Assembly (NCBI GenBank): GCA_002358555.1
Contig: DEPC01000004.1
Span: 1-12,075 of the forward strand
DNA from: Hungatella sp. UBA3402
Lineage (GTDB): Bacteria > Bacillota > Clostridia > Lachnospirales > Lachnospiraceae
Reading direction: 5' to 3'
Length of the DNA: 12,075 nucleotides
The notes below the pieces were generated by a model. It searched no databases. It worked only from the letters and a program-made list of their open reading frames with translations, and was not told where the DNA came from. Positions 1-7,911 of the stretch are shown in pieces (position 1 is the stretch's first letter; each line of letters begins with the position of its first letter). The translations under genes and the position numbers were made by a program.

Positions 1-42
1 ATTGTGATTTGATGATTTTTAAGGGTCAGCAGAATAATATTA

Positions 43-358
43 TTATGAAACACTTTCCCGCAAATCAAGCTGCAAAATACTAAACTTTATTCCTGTTTCG
101 TTCTCGATTTCCTTTTGCAAGGTATCTGCAAATTCCACAAAGCTTTCATTCGCCATCACATGTAAAAGATTAATATTCCTATCTTCAATACGTTCCTTAT
201 CCTGATTTATGCAAAGCTGCAATCCGCGTCCTACGTTTTGTCCTGCTGTCAAGGTCTTTTCTGTTCAATCAATGTACAGACTTGAAATACATTCGGATTA
301 TCCCACCCTTCTTTAAGAGCAGAATGCGAAAAAATAAACCGCATTGGACAGCTCCAAA
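43..358 (-). pseudogene. Type III restriction enzyme Res subunit, 3'-side remnant, frameshifted
   Basis: Read on the minus strand, two adjacent frames together resemble the conserved C-terminal helicase region of type III restriction Res subunits. The first frame (about 358 down to the stop at 249-251) gives MRFIFSHSALKEGWDNPNVF and then a CTLIEQK-like run. The second (about 258 down to the TAA at 43-45) gives GQNVGRGLQLCINQ, then MANESFVEF and LQKEIENETGIKF. The join lies in a run of four A residues, and restoring one A would reconnect the frames as ...EQKKTLTAGQ.... A second frame slip probably lies near 345-355, where LELSN and PMRF are in different frames. The translocase motifs, the nuclease domain and the rest of the gene are absent. 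The remnant begins 17 nt or less past the stop of the DUF1836 gene, so an old deletion probably joined them. Family assignment is from remembered motif similarity. Not functional. Confidence 0.72.
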
Positions 359-361
359 AGC

Positions 362-1144
362 CTATTTCTTTTTTTTATTTGTCTGAGGATATTCTTCCCG
401 TATCTGGTCAATAAGGTATTCCATAATCTGTTTCTTTAAATATACATCAAATCCTAAAGCACAGATAAAGGAAAATAGTTGCAGATATTCTTGGTCAGCT
501 CGTTGGGAGGAAGATTCTTTGCGGTCTGCCTTTGCAGGGCTAGATTGAAAGCAGCCTTGACGAGAACAGCTTTCGCAAGGAGAATTTGCATTCTGAGAGA
601 TACCTTCTGACTTGTCTTGGAAGGTTTCCATGGCTGAGTGGAATTTTCGTGTGATATCTTCTTTAAGGCGCTTCATCTGCTCTTTTTCTAAAGAAAACAT
701 TTCTTGGTAGATATCTTCTAAAGATCTATCACTATGATTGACACCCATATCATTTTCTGCCTTCTGTCGATATCCTTCGGCTGTGGACGAAACCTTATCA
801 GGGGCAAAATGTTCCTCTGTAATGGGAGCAAATAAAGTTTCAATATCATGAAAGGACAACATGTTTTTGAAATAATAGATAAAAATAAGGAGGAGTATAT
901 GCTCCTTAGTGTATTTTTTCTTGCTGGGTGGCGGAAGAAGATTGTTTTTGGCATAGTTGTTAATCATAGTTTTAGTAAGTACTTTATCTTCTGGATAGCG
1001 CTTAGATTTTTCCAGCCGTTCATCCATAAATGTAGTCAACTGGTCCATATACAAAGGAATATCAGGAATTTGCTCTGGTTTTACATAGTCCAATGAATCT
1101 AGTCGAGAAAGGATTTCCCGCAGTAATTCTTTATTTGATTTCAT
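362..1144 (-). CDS. DUF1836 domain-containing protein
   Basis: A 260-residue soluble protein with no signal peptide. Residues about 20-125 match the DUF1836 pattern: an acidic N-terminal helix, then VLTKTMINNYAKNNLLPPP, a basic KKKYTKEH segment and a hydrophobic LLLIFIYYFKNMLS helix. The 'T-x-x-x-I-N-N-Y-x-K' to 'LPPP...Y' arrangement resembles a MerR-like winged helix, so a DNA-binding or regulatory role is plausible but unproven for the family. Residues about 130-215 are polar and low in complexity, with three cysteines near 190-200. The C-terminus is a predicted helix ending in four lysines. The ATG at 1142-1144 has GAGGT (1151-1155 on the complement) six bases upstream. The gene is transcribed divergently from marR. 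Directly downstream lies the Res remnant, with no evident terminator between them. Confidence 0.85.
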   Translation of the reverse strand: MKSNKELLREILSRLDSLDYVKPEQIPDIPLYMDQLTTFMDERLEKSKRYPEDKVLTKTMINNYAKNNLLPPPSKKKYTKEHILLLIFIYYFKNMLSFHDIETLFAPITEEHFAPDKVSSTAEGYRQKAENDMGVNHSDRSLEDIYQEMFSLEKEQMKRLKEDITRKFHSAMETFQDKSEGISQNANSPCESCSRQGCFQSSPAKADRKESSSQRADQEYLQLFSFICALGFDVYLKKQIMEYLIDQIREEYPQTNKKKK

Positions 1145-1162
1145 TTTTTCACCTCAATGGTT

Positions 1163-1191
1163 ATTATATAGTTTTGTCAAAAGGATAGCAA
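1163..1191 (-). promoter_or_regulatory. Possible promoter of the DUF1836 gene
   Basis: On the minus strand TTGCTA (1186-1191) and TATAAT (1163-1168) are 17 bp apart. The -10 lies so close to the GAGGT ribosome site that the transcript would start almost at the ribosome binding site, which weakens the call. An alternative is TTCTCA (1248-1253) and TATAAT (1225-1230), also 17 bp apart. That one overlaps the divergent marR promoter and would leave a leader of about 75 nt. A 14-bp palindrome, CTATAAAATTATAG (1218-1231), overlaps this alternative -10. Confidence 0.35.
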
Positions 1192-1239
1192 GCGAAATCA
1201 CCATAAATATTAAGAAACTATAAAATTATAGAAAAATTC

Positions 1240-1268
1240 TTGTATTTTGAGAAAAATATCTTTATAAT
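1240..1268 (+). promoter_or_regulatory. Sigma-A promoter of the marR-ABC exporter operon
   Basis: TTGTAT (1240-1245) and a perfect TATAAT (1263-1268) are separated by exactly 17 bp. The expected transcription start is near 1275, immediately before the palindromic operator. No second convincing promoter is seen before the ABC genes, so all three genes probably depend on this one. Confidence 0.75.
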
Positions 1269-1275
1269 AATCAGA

Positions 1276-1312
1276 TAGTTAATTAACTAATTATTAGCCA
1301 GCTAATAATTAG
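1276..1312. promoter_or_regulatory. Two overlapping palindromes, likely MarR operator
   Basis: A perfect 14-bp palindrome TAGTTAATTAACTA occupies 1276-1289. It overlaps by three bases a second perfect inverted repeat: 12-bp arms CTAATTATTAGC (1287-1298) and GCTAATAATTAG (1301-1312) around CA. The centres are 17 bp apart. Both sit between the likely transcription start and the marR ribosome site, where a bound dimer would block RNA polymerase. AT-rich palindromes of this kind are typical of MarR-family operators in autoregulated exporter operons. Binding by the adjacent MarR is inference. Confidence 0.7.
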
Positions 1313-1331
1313 CAGAGAGAGGGTGGACTTT

Positions 1332-1796
1332 ATGATGGGTAAGCTCCGACAACGGTGTAGTACAGAGGAATTTAAATTGGTAGAAAAATATATACGAACC
1401 AATCGAAGACACAGAAAAATTTTAGAACAGGAGTTGAACTTTACAAGGGTATATCGAAGCCAGCATCAATTATTGATGTTTATTGCAGATAATCCTAATG
1501 TATCTCAGAAAGAATTGGCTAGGCTGTATGGGGTTTCGACAGCTACGATTGCTGTATCCTTAAAAAAATTGGAGCAGGGCGGGTATATCCGCCGAGAAGT
1601 AGACTCCAAGGATAATCGGTACAATCAGATTTGTCTCACACAAAAGGGTATGGCAACCGTAGAACAGAGCATCAGTATTTTTGAAAATCTGGAGCGAACT
1701 ATGTTTCAGGGGTTTTCCAAAGAAGATTTTAAGAAAATGGGCGAGCTTTTGGACCGAATGTACAAAAATATGGAAGATTATTTACAGAAAAAATGA
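1332..1796 (+). CDS. MarR-family transcriptional regulator of the adjacent ABC exporter
   Basis: A 154-residue MarR-type winged helix-turn-helix protein, a usual length for the family. From the ATG at 1332, the HTH lies at about residues 58-85 (SQKELARLYGVSTATIAVSL, then KKLEQGGYI). The wing follows at about 86-105 with the typical DSKDNRYNQICLTQKG segment. The flanking helices at both ends would form the dimer interface. The frame also opens with GTG at 1323, but the AGAGAGGG purine tract (1315-1322) touches that codon and is correctly spaced for ATG 1332 (or 1335), so 1332 is preferred. It is the first gene of an operon with the two ABC genes, behind a promoter with operator-like palindromes. 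It most likely represses the operon and is released by a drug-like or toxic ligand; the ligand cannot be read from the sequence. Confidence 0.92.
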   Translation: MMGKLRQRCSTEEFKLVEKYIRTNRRHRKILEQELNFTRVYRSQHQLLMFIADNPNVSQKELARLYGVSTATIAVSLKKLEQGGYIRREVDSKDNRYNQICLTQKGMATVEQSISIFENLERTMFQGFSKEDFKKMGELLDRMYKNMEDYLQKK

Positions 1797-1935
1797 AATA
1801 GGCCGACAAGCCGAATTGTGAACCAGTGGCGATTATGAGAACATCAAAGGCACAGAATAATCCACGTTCACAGAGGGCTGGCGCAATATCCGAAGTTACA
1901 TGAATGTCTAGAAACAAGAAAGAGAGGATTTGTAA
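1797..1935 (+). other. 139-nt gap between marR and the first ABC gene
   Basis: No promoter or terminator is recognisable, so read-through from marR is expected. TGTGAAC (1817-1823) and GTTCACA (1866-1872) form a 7-bp inverted repeat with a 42-nt spacer. A plus-strand open frame runs from within the gap to a TGA near 1902, without a start or ribosome site of its own. The base composition is richer in GC than marR, so it may be a gene remnant, but no family is recognised. The AGAGAGGA near 1921-1928 is the ribosome site of the next gene. Confidence 0.4.
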
Positions 1936-3678
1936 GTGAAGAGATATATGAAGTATATCAAACCATATCAGGCAGCGTTTATTTTAGCGCCTCTATGTAT
2001 GTTGACAGAAGTATTTGGCGAAATTATGCTGCCAAAGCTAATGTCTTTGATTGTCAATTATGGGGTAGCACAAAGAAATATGTCTTATATCATTGGCATT
2101 GGATTAGTGATGATAGTGACAGCAGCATTTATGGCTTTGGGAGGTATTGGAGGGGCCTATTTTTCTTCCAAGGCATCTATCTGTTTTACCAGCGACTTAA
2201 GAGAGGCGTTATTTGCAAAGGTTCAAAATTTCTCTTTTAAGAATATTGACCAGTACAGCACTGGCTCTCTTGTAACCAGATTGACGAATGATATTCAGCA
2301 GGTACAGAATGTAACCATGATGGGGCTGCGGATGATGTTTCGTGCACCAGGAATGTTAATTGGTGCTCTAATTATGGCCTTTATCATGAATAAACGATTA
2401 GCAGTAGTAATTTTGGTGGTAATTCCGTTTCTTGCTCTGGCGATTGCTGGAATTTTGATGACTGCATTTCCAAGATTTACTGTGATGCAGAAAAAACTGG
2501 ACCGTTTGAATTCTGGAATCCAAGAGTCCTTAACCAATGTTCGGGTCATCAAATCCTTTGTTCGGGAACAATTTGAAGAAGAAAAATTCAAAGATATGAA
2601 CCAAGATTTAAAAGAGAACAGTTTAAGGGCTATGAATATTGTAATCACCACTATGCCTGTGATGATGTTGGCTATGAATATCACTACATTGGCTGTGGTC
2701 TGGTATGGAGGAAATATTATCATTGCCGGACAGATGCAGGTAGGTGATTTAACTGCATTTACAACTTATATTGTACAGATTCTTATGTCGTTGATGATGC
2801 TTTCTATGGTGCTGCTCCAAAGTTCTAGAGCCATGGCCTCCATTAAAAGAATCAATGAAGTTATGGATACGGAGATTGATTTGACTGATGAGACAGCTTC
2901 CAGAAAAGAATTGTTAGTGGAAAAAGGAAAGGTAGAATTCCAAGATGTAAGCTTCAGCTATCATGAAGAAGCTGACGAAAAAGTCCTAGAGCATATCACA
3001 TTTACAGCAGAACCTGGACATACGATAGGAATTATCGGAGCCACAGGAAGCGGTAAGACTACATTAGTGCAGTTGATTCCTCGGCTATATGATGTAACTT
3101 CTGGTCATGTGTTGGTAGATGGAGTTGATGTGAGAGAGTATTCCCTTCGCAATTTAAGAGAAGGCGTAGGAATGGTACTACAAAAAAATGTACTGTTTTC
3201 TGGAAGTATTGAAGAAAATCTACAGTGGGGAAATGAAAATGCTTCTATGGAGGAGCTTCGGGCAGTAGCAGAAAGCGCTCAGGCTGATGGATTTATCACT
3301 TCCTTTTCAAATGGCTACAGTACAGACTTAGGGCAAGGAGGAGTCAATGTGTCAGGAGGACAGAAACAAAGGCTTTGTATTGCCAGAGCATTATTGAAAC
3401 GCCCCAAGATTTTGATTTTAGATGACAGCACTAGTGCAGTAGATACTGCTACAGAGGCAAAGATACGAGAATGTTTTGCCACAACATTAAAGGAAACCAC
3501 AAAAATTATTATTGCTCAGAGGATTGGTTCTGTGGAAGAGGCAGACCAGATTCTAGTATTAGACGAGGGGAAAATTGTAGGCATGGGAAATCATCAGGAG
3601 CTGATGGAAGGTTGTCAGGCTTACCAAGAAATCTATTATTCACAGAGAGACCGTGAAAAGGAGGTAAGCGCATCATGA
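1936..3678 (+). CDS. ABC exporter half-transporter, degenerate-site subunit
   Basis: A 580-residue type IV ABC exporter half: a six-helix transmembrane domain (about residues 10-310) and a C-terminal nucleotide-binding domain. The NBD has Walker A GATGSGKTT (G368-K374), Q-loop MVLQKN, signature VSGGQ (472-476) and Walker B ILILDD. The catalytic glutamate after Walker B is aspartate (D497, in DDSTSAVD), and the switch histidine is glutamine (Q528, in IIAQR). These two changes mark the non-catalytic ATP site of heterodimeric exporters such as TM287/288, BmrCD and PatAB, in which this chain supplies the good signature motif to its partner. The start is GTG at 1936, with AGAGAGGA about 7 nt upstream. 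Its stop overlaps the next start by 4 bp (ATGA), so translation is coupled. It likely exports drugs, lipids or peptides; the substrate is not predictable. Confidence 0.95.
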   Translation: MKRYMKYIKPYQAAFILAPLCMLTEVFGEIMLPKLMSLIVNYGVAQRNMSYIIGIGLVMIVTAAFMALGGIGGAYFSSKASICFTSDLREALFAKVQNFSFKNIDQYSTGSLVTRLTNDIQQVQNVTMMGLRMMFRAPGMLIGALIMAFIMNKRLAVVILVVIPFLALAIAGILMTAFPRFTVMQKKLDRLNSGIQESLTNVRVIKSFVREQFEEEKFKDMNQDLKENSLRAMNIVITTMPVMMLAMNITTLAVVWYGGNIIIAGQMQVGDLTAFTTYIVQILMSLMMLSMVLLQSSRAMASIKRINEVMDTEIDLTDETASRKELLVEKGKVEFQDVSFSYHEEADEKVLEHITFTAEPGHTIGIIGATGSGKTTLVQLIPRLYDVTSGHVLVDGVDVREYSLRNLREGVGMVLQKNVLFSGSIEENLQWGNENASMEELRAVAESAQADGFITSFSNGYSTDLGQGGVNVSGGQKQRLCIARALLKRPKILILDDSTSAVDTATEAKIRECFATTLKETTKIIIAQRIGSVEEADQILVLDEGKIVGMGNHQELMEGCQAYQEIYYSQRDREKEVSAS

Positions 3679-5558
3679 TGAAAAATGAACAGGAAAGAGC
3701 AGAAAGTCTAAAGCGGCGGTATGGAAGAGCAGTACCTGTGCGGGGAGGAGGCCCTATGGGTCCAGGCCATGGACCAGGCAGGCGCAGACCAATGGCAAAG
3801 GGAAACCCAAAGAACAGTAAGGAGACTGTAAAACGACTACTTGGATATCTGAATGAAGATAAAGGAAAAATGGTACTGGCATTTTTCTGTGTCATTGTCA
3901 ATACAGTAGCTTCTCTAGCAGGCTCTTATATGCTAAGACCTATTATCAATCAGTATATTGTACCTCTGGACGGAAGCCAAGGGGATGTAGCAGGCTTGGC
4001 AAAAGCTCTACTCGTTTTGGCAGGGGTATATGCAGCAGGGGTATTTGCCAATTATGCCCAGGCAAAGGTTATGCTGACAGTGGCACAGAGTGCACTACAA
4101 AAAATCAGAAACGATTTATTTACGAAAATGCAGACATTGCCAGTCCGTTTTTATGATACAAACAATAATGGCGATTTGATGAGCCGTTTTACCAATGATG
4201 TGGATACTGTAGGACAGATGTTGTCAAACACGTTAGTTCAGCTATTTTCTGGAGCATTGAGCATCATTGGCACTCTTGTTTTGATGCTGTACACCAATGT
4301 CTACTTAACTATTATTACAGTTTTAATGGTTCCTTTGATGATGAAGGCAGGAGGAGCAGTAGCAAGAAGAAGTCAAAAATATTTTACAGCTCAGCAGACC
4401 TCTCTAGGAGCAGTCAACGGTTATGTGGAGGAGACAATTACTGGGCAGAAGGTAGTAAAAGTATTCTGTCATGAAGATATCGCCAGAGAAGAATTTGGAA
4501 TTTTGAACAGAGATTTAAGGGATAATCAAATTAAGGCCCAGTTTTTCGGTGGAATCATGGGGCCAGTTATGGGAAATTTAAGTCAAGTCAATTATTCTCT
4601 TACTGCCTGTATTGGAGGATTGTTATGTGTATGGAAAAATTTCGATGTGGGAGGATTGACGGTATTTTTAAACTTTTCTAGGCAGTTTAGCAGACCTATC
4701 AATGAAATTTCCATGCAAGTGAGCAATGTATTTTCCGCATTAGCAGGAGCAGAACGAGTATTTGCAGTCATGGACGAAGATCCAGAGCCAACCAATGATA
4801 AAGATGCCATGATACTTGAACCAATGAAAGGGCATGTGATTTTGGACCATGTGACATTTGGGTATAATCCAGATAAAATAATTTTAAAAAATATTAGTCT
4901 TTATGCAAAACCAGGACAAAAGATTGCATTTGTCGGCTCTACTGGAGCTGGAAAAACAACTATCACCAATCTGCTGAATCGGTTTTATGATATTCAGTCA
5001 GGAACAATTACCATTGACGGGATAGATATCAAACATATAGAGCGAGGAAATTTAAGACAAAATATAGCTATGGTACTTCAGGATACCCACCTTTTTACTG
5101 GAACTGTCAGAGAAAATATCCGATATGGAAGATTGGATGCTACCGATGAAGAGGTGATTCAGGCAGCAAAAACAGCATCTGCTCATTCCTTTATTATGAG
5201 ACTTCCTCAAGGGTATGATACTATGCTAGAGGGAGATGGCGCTAATTTAAGTCAAGGACAAAGACAGTTGTTAAATATTGCAAGAGCTGCCATTTCAAAA
5301 GCGCCGATTCTGATTCTAGATGAGGCTACCAGCTCTGTGGATACCAGAACAGAAAAGCATATAGAGCATGGTATGGACCGACTTATGGCAGACCGGACTA
5401 CCTTTGTTATTGCTCACCGTCTTTCTACAGTACGCAATGCCAATGCTATTATGGTCTTAGAACAGGGAGAAATTATTGAGAGAGGAGACCATGAAGAACT
5501 ACTAGAAATGAAAGGGAGATATTATGAACTGTATACTGGGATAAAGGAATTGGATTAA
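3675..5558 (+). CDS. ABC exporter half-transporter, catalytic-site subunit
   Basis: A 627-residue partner of the preceding gene. Residues 1-50 are a basic, Gly/Pro-rich cytoplasmic extension (RGGGPMGPGHGPGRRRP) usual for this subunit type. A six-helix membrane domain follows (about 60-370), then an NBD with Walker A GSTGAGKTT (G421-K427), Q-loop MVLQDT, Walker B ILILDE with the catalytic E550, and switch H581 (VIAHR). Its signature is LSQGQ (525-529) rather than LSGGQ. That change belongs to the degenerate site, which this subunit shares with the other's Walker motifs. The two chains are therefore complementary: one consensus and one degenerate ATP site. The ATG at 3675 lies within the upstream stop and has AAGGAGGT (3658-3665) 9 nt before it. 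No obvious U-tract terminator follows; see the inverted repeats at 5559-5729. Confidence 0.95.
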   Translation: MMKNEQERAESLKRRYGRAVPVRGGGPMGPGHGPGRRRPMAKGNPKNSKETVKRLLGYLNEDKGKMVLAFFCVIVNTVASLAGSYMLRPIINQYIVPLDGSQGDVAGLAKALLVLAGVYAAGVFANYAQAKVMLTVAQSALQKIRNDLFTKMQTLPVRFYDTNNNGDLMSRFTNDVDTVGQMLSNTLVQLFSGALSIIGTLVLMLYTNVYLTIITVLMVPLMMKAGGAVARRSQKYFTAQQTSLGAVNGYVEETITGQKVVKVFCHEDIAREEFGILNRDLRDNQIKAQFFGGIMGPVMGNLSQVNYSLTACIGGLLCVWKNFDVGGLTVFLNFSRQFSRPINEISMQVSNVFSALAGAERVFAVMDEDPEPTNDKDAMILEPMKGHVILDHVTFGYNPDKIILKNISLYAKPGQKIAFVGSTGAGKTTITNLLNRFYDIQSGTITIDGIDIKHIERGNLRQNIAMVLQDTHLFTGTVRENIRYGRLDATDEEVIQAAKTASAHSFIMRLPQGYDTMLEGDGANLSQGQRQLLNIARAAISKAPILILDEATSSVDTRTEKHIEHGMDRLMADRTTFVIAHRLSTVRNANAIMVLEQGEIIERGDHEELLEMKGRYYELYTGIKELD

Positions 5559-5729
5559 CCAGTTGTGCCTGCTCTCTGCTGAATATCTGGCAGAATTTTC
5601 AGAATGTATCGTTGTTTTATCGAAATAGAGATGGCTTTCTAGTGATAGTTCCTAGAAACTGCCAGTTATCAGCTGCAGCGAAGTCGCAGGCACAGCCTTC
5701 GCTGCAGTACCAGCAAAACAGATTAAGTT
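5559..5729. repeat. Structured gap between convergent genes, with inverted repeats
   Basis: This 171-nt gap lies between the 3' ends of the ABC operon and glgX. The clearest structure is a perfect 11-bp inverted repeat, CTGCAGCGAAG (5673-5683) and CTTCGCTGCAG (5697-5707), with a 13-nt loop. Further inside are TTTCTAG and CTAGAAA about 9 nt apart (near 5636-5658). There is also a longer imperfect pairing between the CTGCTGAATATCTGGCAG region (about 5576-5593) and CTGCCAGTTATCAG (about 5659-5672). No run of T follows the strong hairpin on either strand, so it is not a classic intrinsic terminator. It could be a bidirectional 3'-end stabiliser, a terminator of another type, or a decayed repeat element. 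Confidence 0.5.
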
Positions 5730-7883
5730 TTAGTCTTGTCCATTTGCTCCTAAAAATGGTCTTCCTGTGAATACTGCTACAGAGCGAGGACGCAAAATAA
5801 AATCGCTGTCGATTCGGACTTCCTGCCCTTGAGGGTAAGTATATCGGCCCTGCCCGTCACCATAAGTATTAACACTTAAATACCATGCACCTCGGTGATG
5901 GAGATTAGGAAGGGTAATGAGAGTATCCTCCCAATTGGGATTAACAGAAACATACACAAGGTCATCATGACCTTTTTCACGGTCATATCCAGCAAAACTG
6001 ACTGACAAAGTCTTGGCATTCTTGGGAATACTCCAGTCGCTTGCATCGGTATTATGTGTATGCAGAGGTTCCATACCACAAACAGCATTGGGAAGTTTTC
6101 GTCGGATAACCGTGTGCTCATGGCGATAATGAATCATGAAACGAAAAAATTCAAATAACTCGTGGTTTTTCTCCAAGAGATTCCAGTCTAACCAGGAGAT
6201 TTCATTGTCCTGGCAGTAACTATTGTTATTGCCATACTGGGAATTGCCAAACTCGTCACCAGCCAAAAACATAGGGGTGCCACGACTACACATTAATACT
6301 GCACAGGCATTTCGTATCATACGAAAACGCAACTTCAGTATATCAAGATTATCGGTATCACCCTCAATTCCACAATTCCAGCTCCGATTGTCGTCAGAAC
6401 CATCTGTATTGTTCCAACCATTGCTTTCATTATGCTTTTGATTATAAGAATATAAATCATACAACGTAAATCCATCATGGCATGTCAGGAAGTTGATGCA
6501 GGAATTATATCCAGCATAATTACTTTTGTAGTCTGTAAAAAAACCGCCATATAAGTCGCTGGAACCAGAAATACTCCAAGCTGCATCCCAGGAAGCCCAG
6601 AAGTCTCCTTTTAGATAAGAACGAAGACTGTCTCGATATCTTCCATTCCACTCAGCCCAGCGTTTGTTTGCTGGAAAACGCCCCACCTGGTACATTCCTC
6701 CAGCATCCCAAGCTTCGGCAATTAACTTTACATTGCTTAAAAGGGGGTCATAAGCTAAGCTTTTTAAAAGGGGTGGATTGTTCATTGGAGAACCGTCTTC
6801 ATTTCTCCCTAAAATACTGGCAAGGTCAAACCGGAATCCATCAACGCGGAAATTGATAGTCCAATAGCGTAAACATTCCAATATCATCTGTTGCACAATG
6901 GGATGGTTACAGTTTAAAGTATTGCCACAACCACTAAAATTATAGTAATTGCCGTCAGGAGTCAACATATAATACATTTTATTATCAAGCCCCTTAAAAC
7001 AGAAAACAGGGCCTTGTTCATTGCCTTCAGCAGTATGATTAAATACCACATCAAGAATAACTTCAATATCATTGTCATGAAGAGCTTTAATCAGTTCTTT
7101 CAACTCAGTTCCTTCTCTGTTATATTCAGCAGAAGTTGCATAACTTGCATTTGGAGCAAAAAAACTTACGGTATTGTAACCCCAATAATCCAGAAGTAAT
7201 TTCCCATCTACTTCGCGAGAATTCATATTTTCATCAAATTCAAAAATAGGCATCAATTCTACTGCATTGATTCCCAGAGTTTTTAAATAGGGAATTTTTT
7301 CTTTTAGTCCTTCAAAGGTTCCCTTATGAGTTACATTTGAAGATGGGTGGCAGGTAAAACCTCTTACATGCAGTTCATAGATAATTAAGTCACACAGTTC
7401 CTTTGATGACTGAGGGGCCTCGCCCCAATCAAAAATGTCTTTAATTACTTTAGCATGATAGGTTTTCTTTTTCTTTTTCCCCCATGTGTCTTGCCCAGTT
7501 ACAGCAACTGCATAAGGATCCAACAAAATATGACGTTTGTCAAATAGCATTCCCTCCTCTGGGTCGTAAGGACCATCAATACGATAGGCATACTCAAATG
7601 CTTCGATATCCAACTCATACACAATCATAGAGTAGACATCTCCAATTTTGTAGGATTCAGGAAATGGAAGAATCGCAAAAGGTTCCTCTTCATCTCTATG
7701 GAACAGTAAAAGCTCACAAGATGTACCATTATGGGTATGGACTGTAAAGTTTACACCATTTGGCAACGCCATAGCGCCATTTACATCAAATAAACCAGGG
7801 CGCACGGAAAATCCAGCCACTTTTCCCATAGGAGTAAAAGGAACAGGGTGGTCCAGAAGGTATTTCTGAGTGTAAGGTATCAA
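5730..7883 (-). CDS. glgX: Glycogen debranching enzyme, GH13 (GlgX/isoamylase type)
   Basis: A 717-residue cytoplasmic alpha-1,6-glucan hydrolase that would trim branches of glycogen or limit dextrins. An N-terminal CBM48-like beta domain (about residues 20-125, with FTVHTHNGTSCELLLF and the YRIDGPYDPEEG segment) precedes a GH13 barrel. The four conserved GH13 regions are visible: I, DVVFNH (278-283); II, GFRFDLAS with nucleophile D353; III, IAEAWD with acid/base E390; IV, LTCHDG with H469 and D470. The GPYDPEEG pattern and overall length fit GlgX/TreX-like debranching enzymes better than extracellular pullulanases, and there is no signal peptide. The start is TTG at 7881-7883 with GGAGG (7890-7894) 6 nt away; an in-frame stop a little further upstream excludes a longer start. 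It is a single-gene unit with its own promoter. Glycogen synthesis genes are not in the window. Confidence 0.92.
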   Translation of the reverse strand: MIPYTQKYLLDHPVPFTPMGKVAGFSVRPGLFDVNGAMALPNGVNFTVHTHNGTSCELLLFHRDEEEPFAILPFPESYKIGDVYSMIVYELDIEAFEYAYRIDGPYDPEEGMLFDKRHILLDPYAVAVTGQDTWGKKKKKTYHAKVIKDIFDWGEAPQSSKELCDLIIYELHVRGFTCHPSSNVTHKGTFEGLKEKIPYLKTLGINAVELMPIFEFDENMNSREVDGKLLLDYWGYNTVSFFAPNASYATSAEYNREGTELKELIKALHDNDIEVILDVVFNHTAEGNEQGPVFCFKGLDNKMYYMLTPDGNYYNFSGCGNTLNCNHPIVQQMILECLRYWTINFRVDGFRFDLASILGRNEDGSPMNNPPLLKSLAYDPLLSNVKLIAEAWDAGGMYQVGRFPANKRWAEWNGRYRDSLRSYLKGDFWASWDAAWSISGSSDLYGGFFTDYKSNYAGYNSCINFLTCHDGFTLYDLYSYNQKHNESNGWNNTDGSDDNRSWNCGIEGDTDNLDILKLRFRMIRNACAVLMCSRGTPMFLAGDEFGNSQYGNNNSYCQDNEISWLDWNLLEKNHELFEFFRFMIHYRHEHTVIRRKLPNAVCGMEPLHTHNTDASDWSIPKNAKTLSVSFAGYDREKGHDDLVYVSVNPNWEDTLITLPNLHHRGAWYLSVNTYGDGQGRYTYPQGQEVRIDSDFILRPRSVAVFTGRPFLGANGQD

Positions 7884-7911
7884 GGTCGTCCTCCTGTCTT
7901 TTCTGATTAGT

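Noticed and set aside
33..44. Perfect 12-bp palindrome AATAATATTATT at the left edge
   Set aside because: Pure AT sequence at the end of a decayed gene; such palindromes arise readily by chance.
1166..1180. TTGACA near the TATAAT of the DUF1836 gene as its -35
   Set aside because: Only 6 bp separate the two hexamers, so they cannot serve together as a sigma-A promoter.
1323..1331. GTG at 1323 as the marR start
   Set aside because: The purine-rich ribosome site directly touches this codon, leaving no spacer; ATG 1332 is well spaced.
1729..1917. Minus-strand open frame over the marR 3' end and the following gap
   Set aside because: It runs antisense to a clear MarR C-terminus, has no ribosome site and matches no family I recognise.
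2295..2723. Long minus-strand open frame inside the first ABC gene
   Set aside because: Antisense shadow of the transmembrane domain; the plus-strand product has full family motifs.
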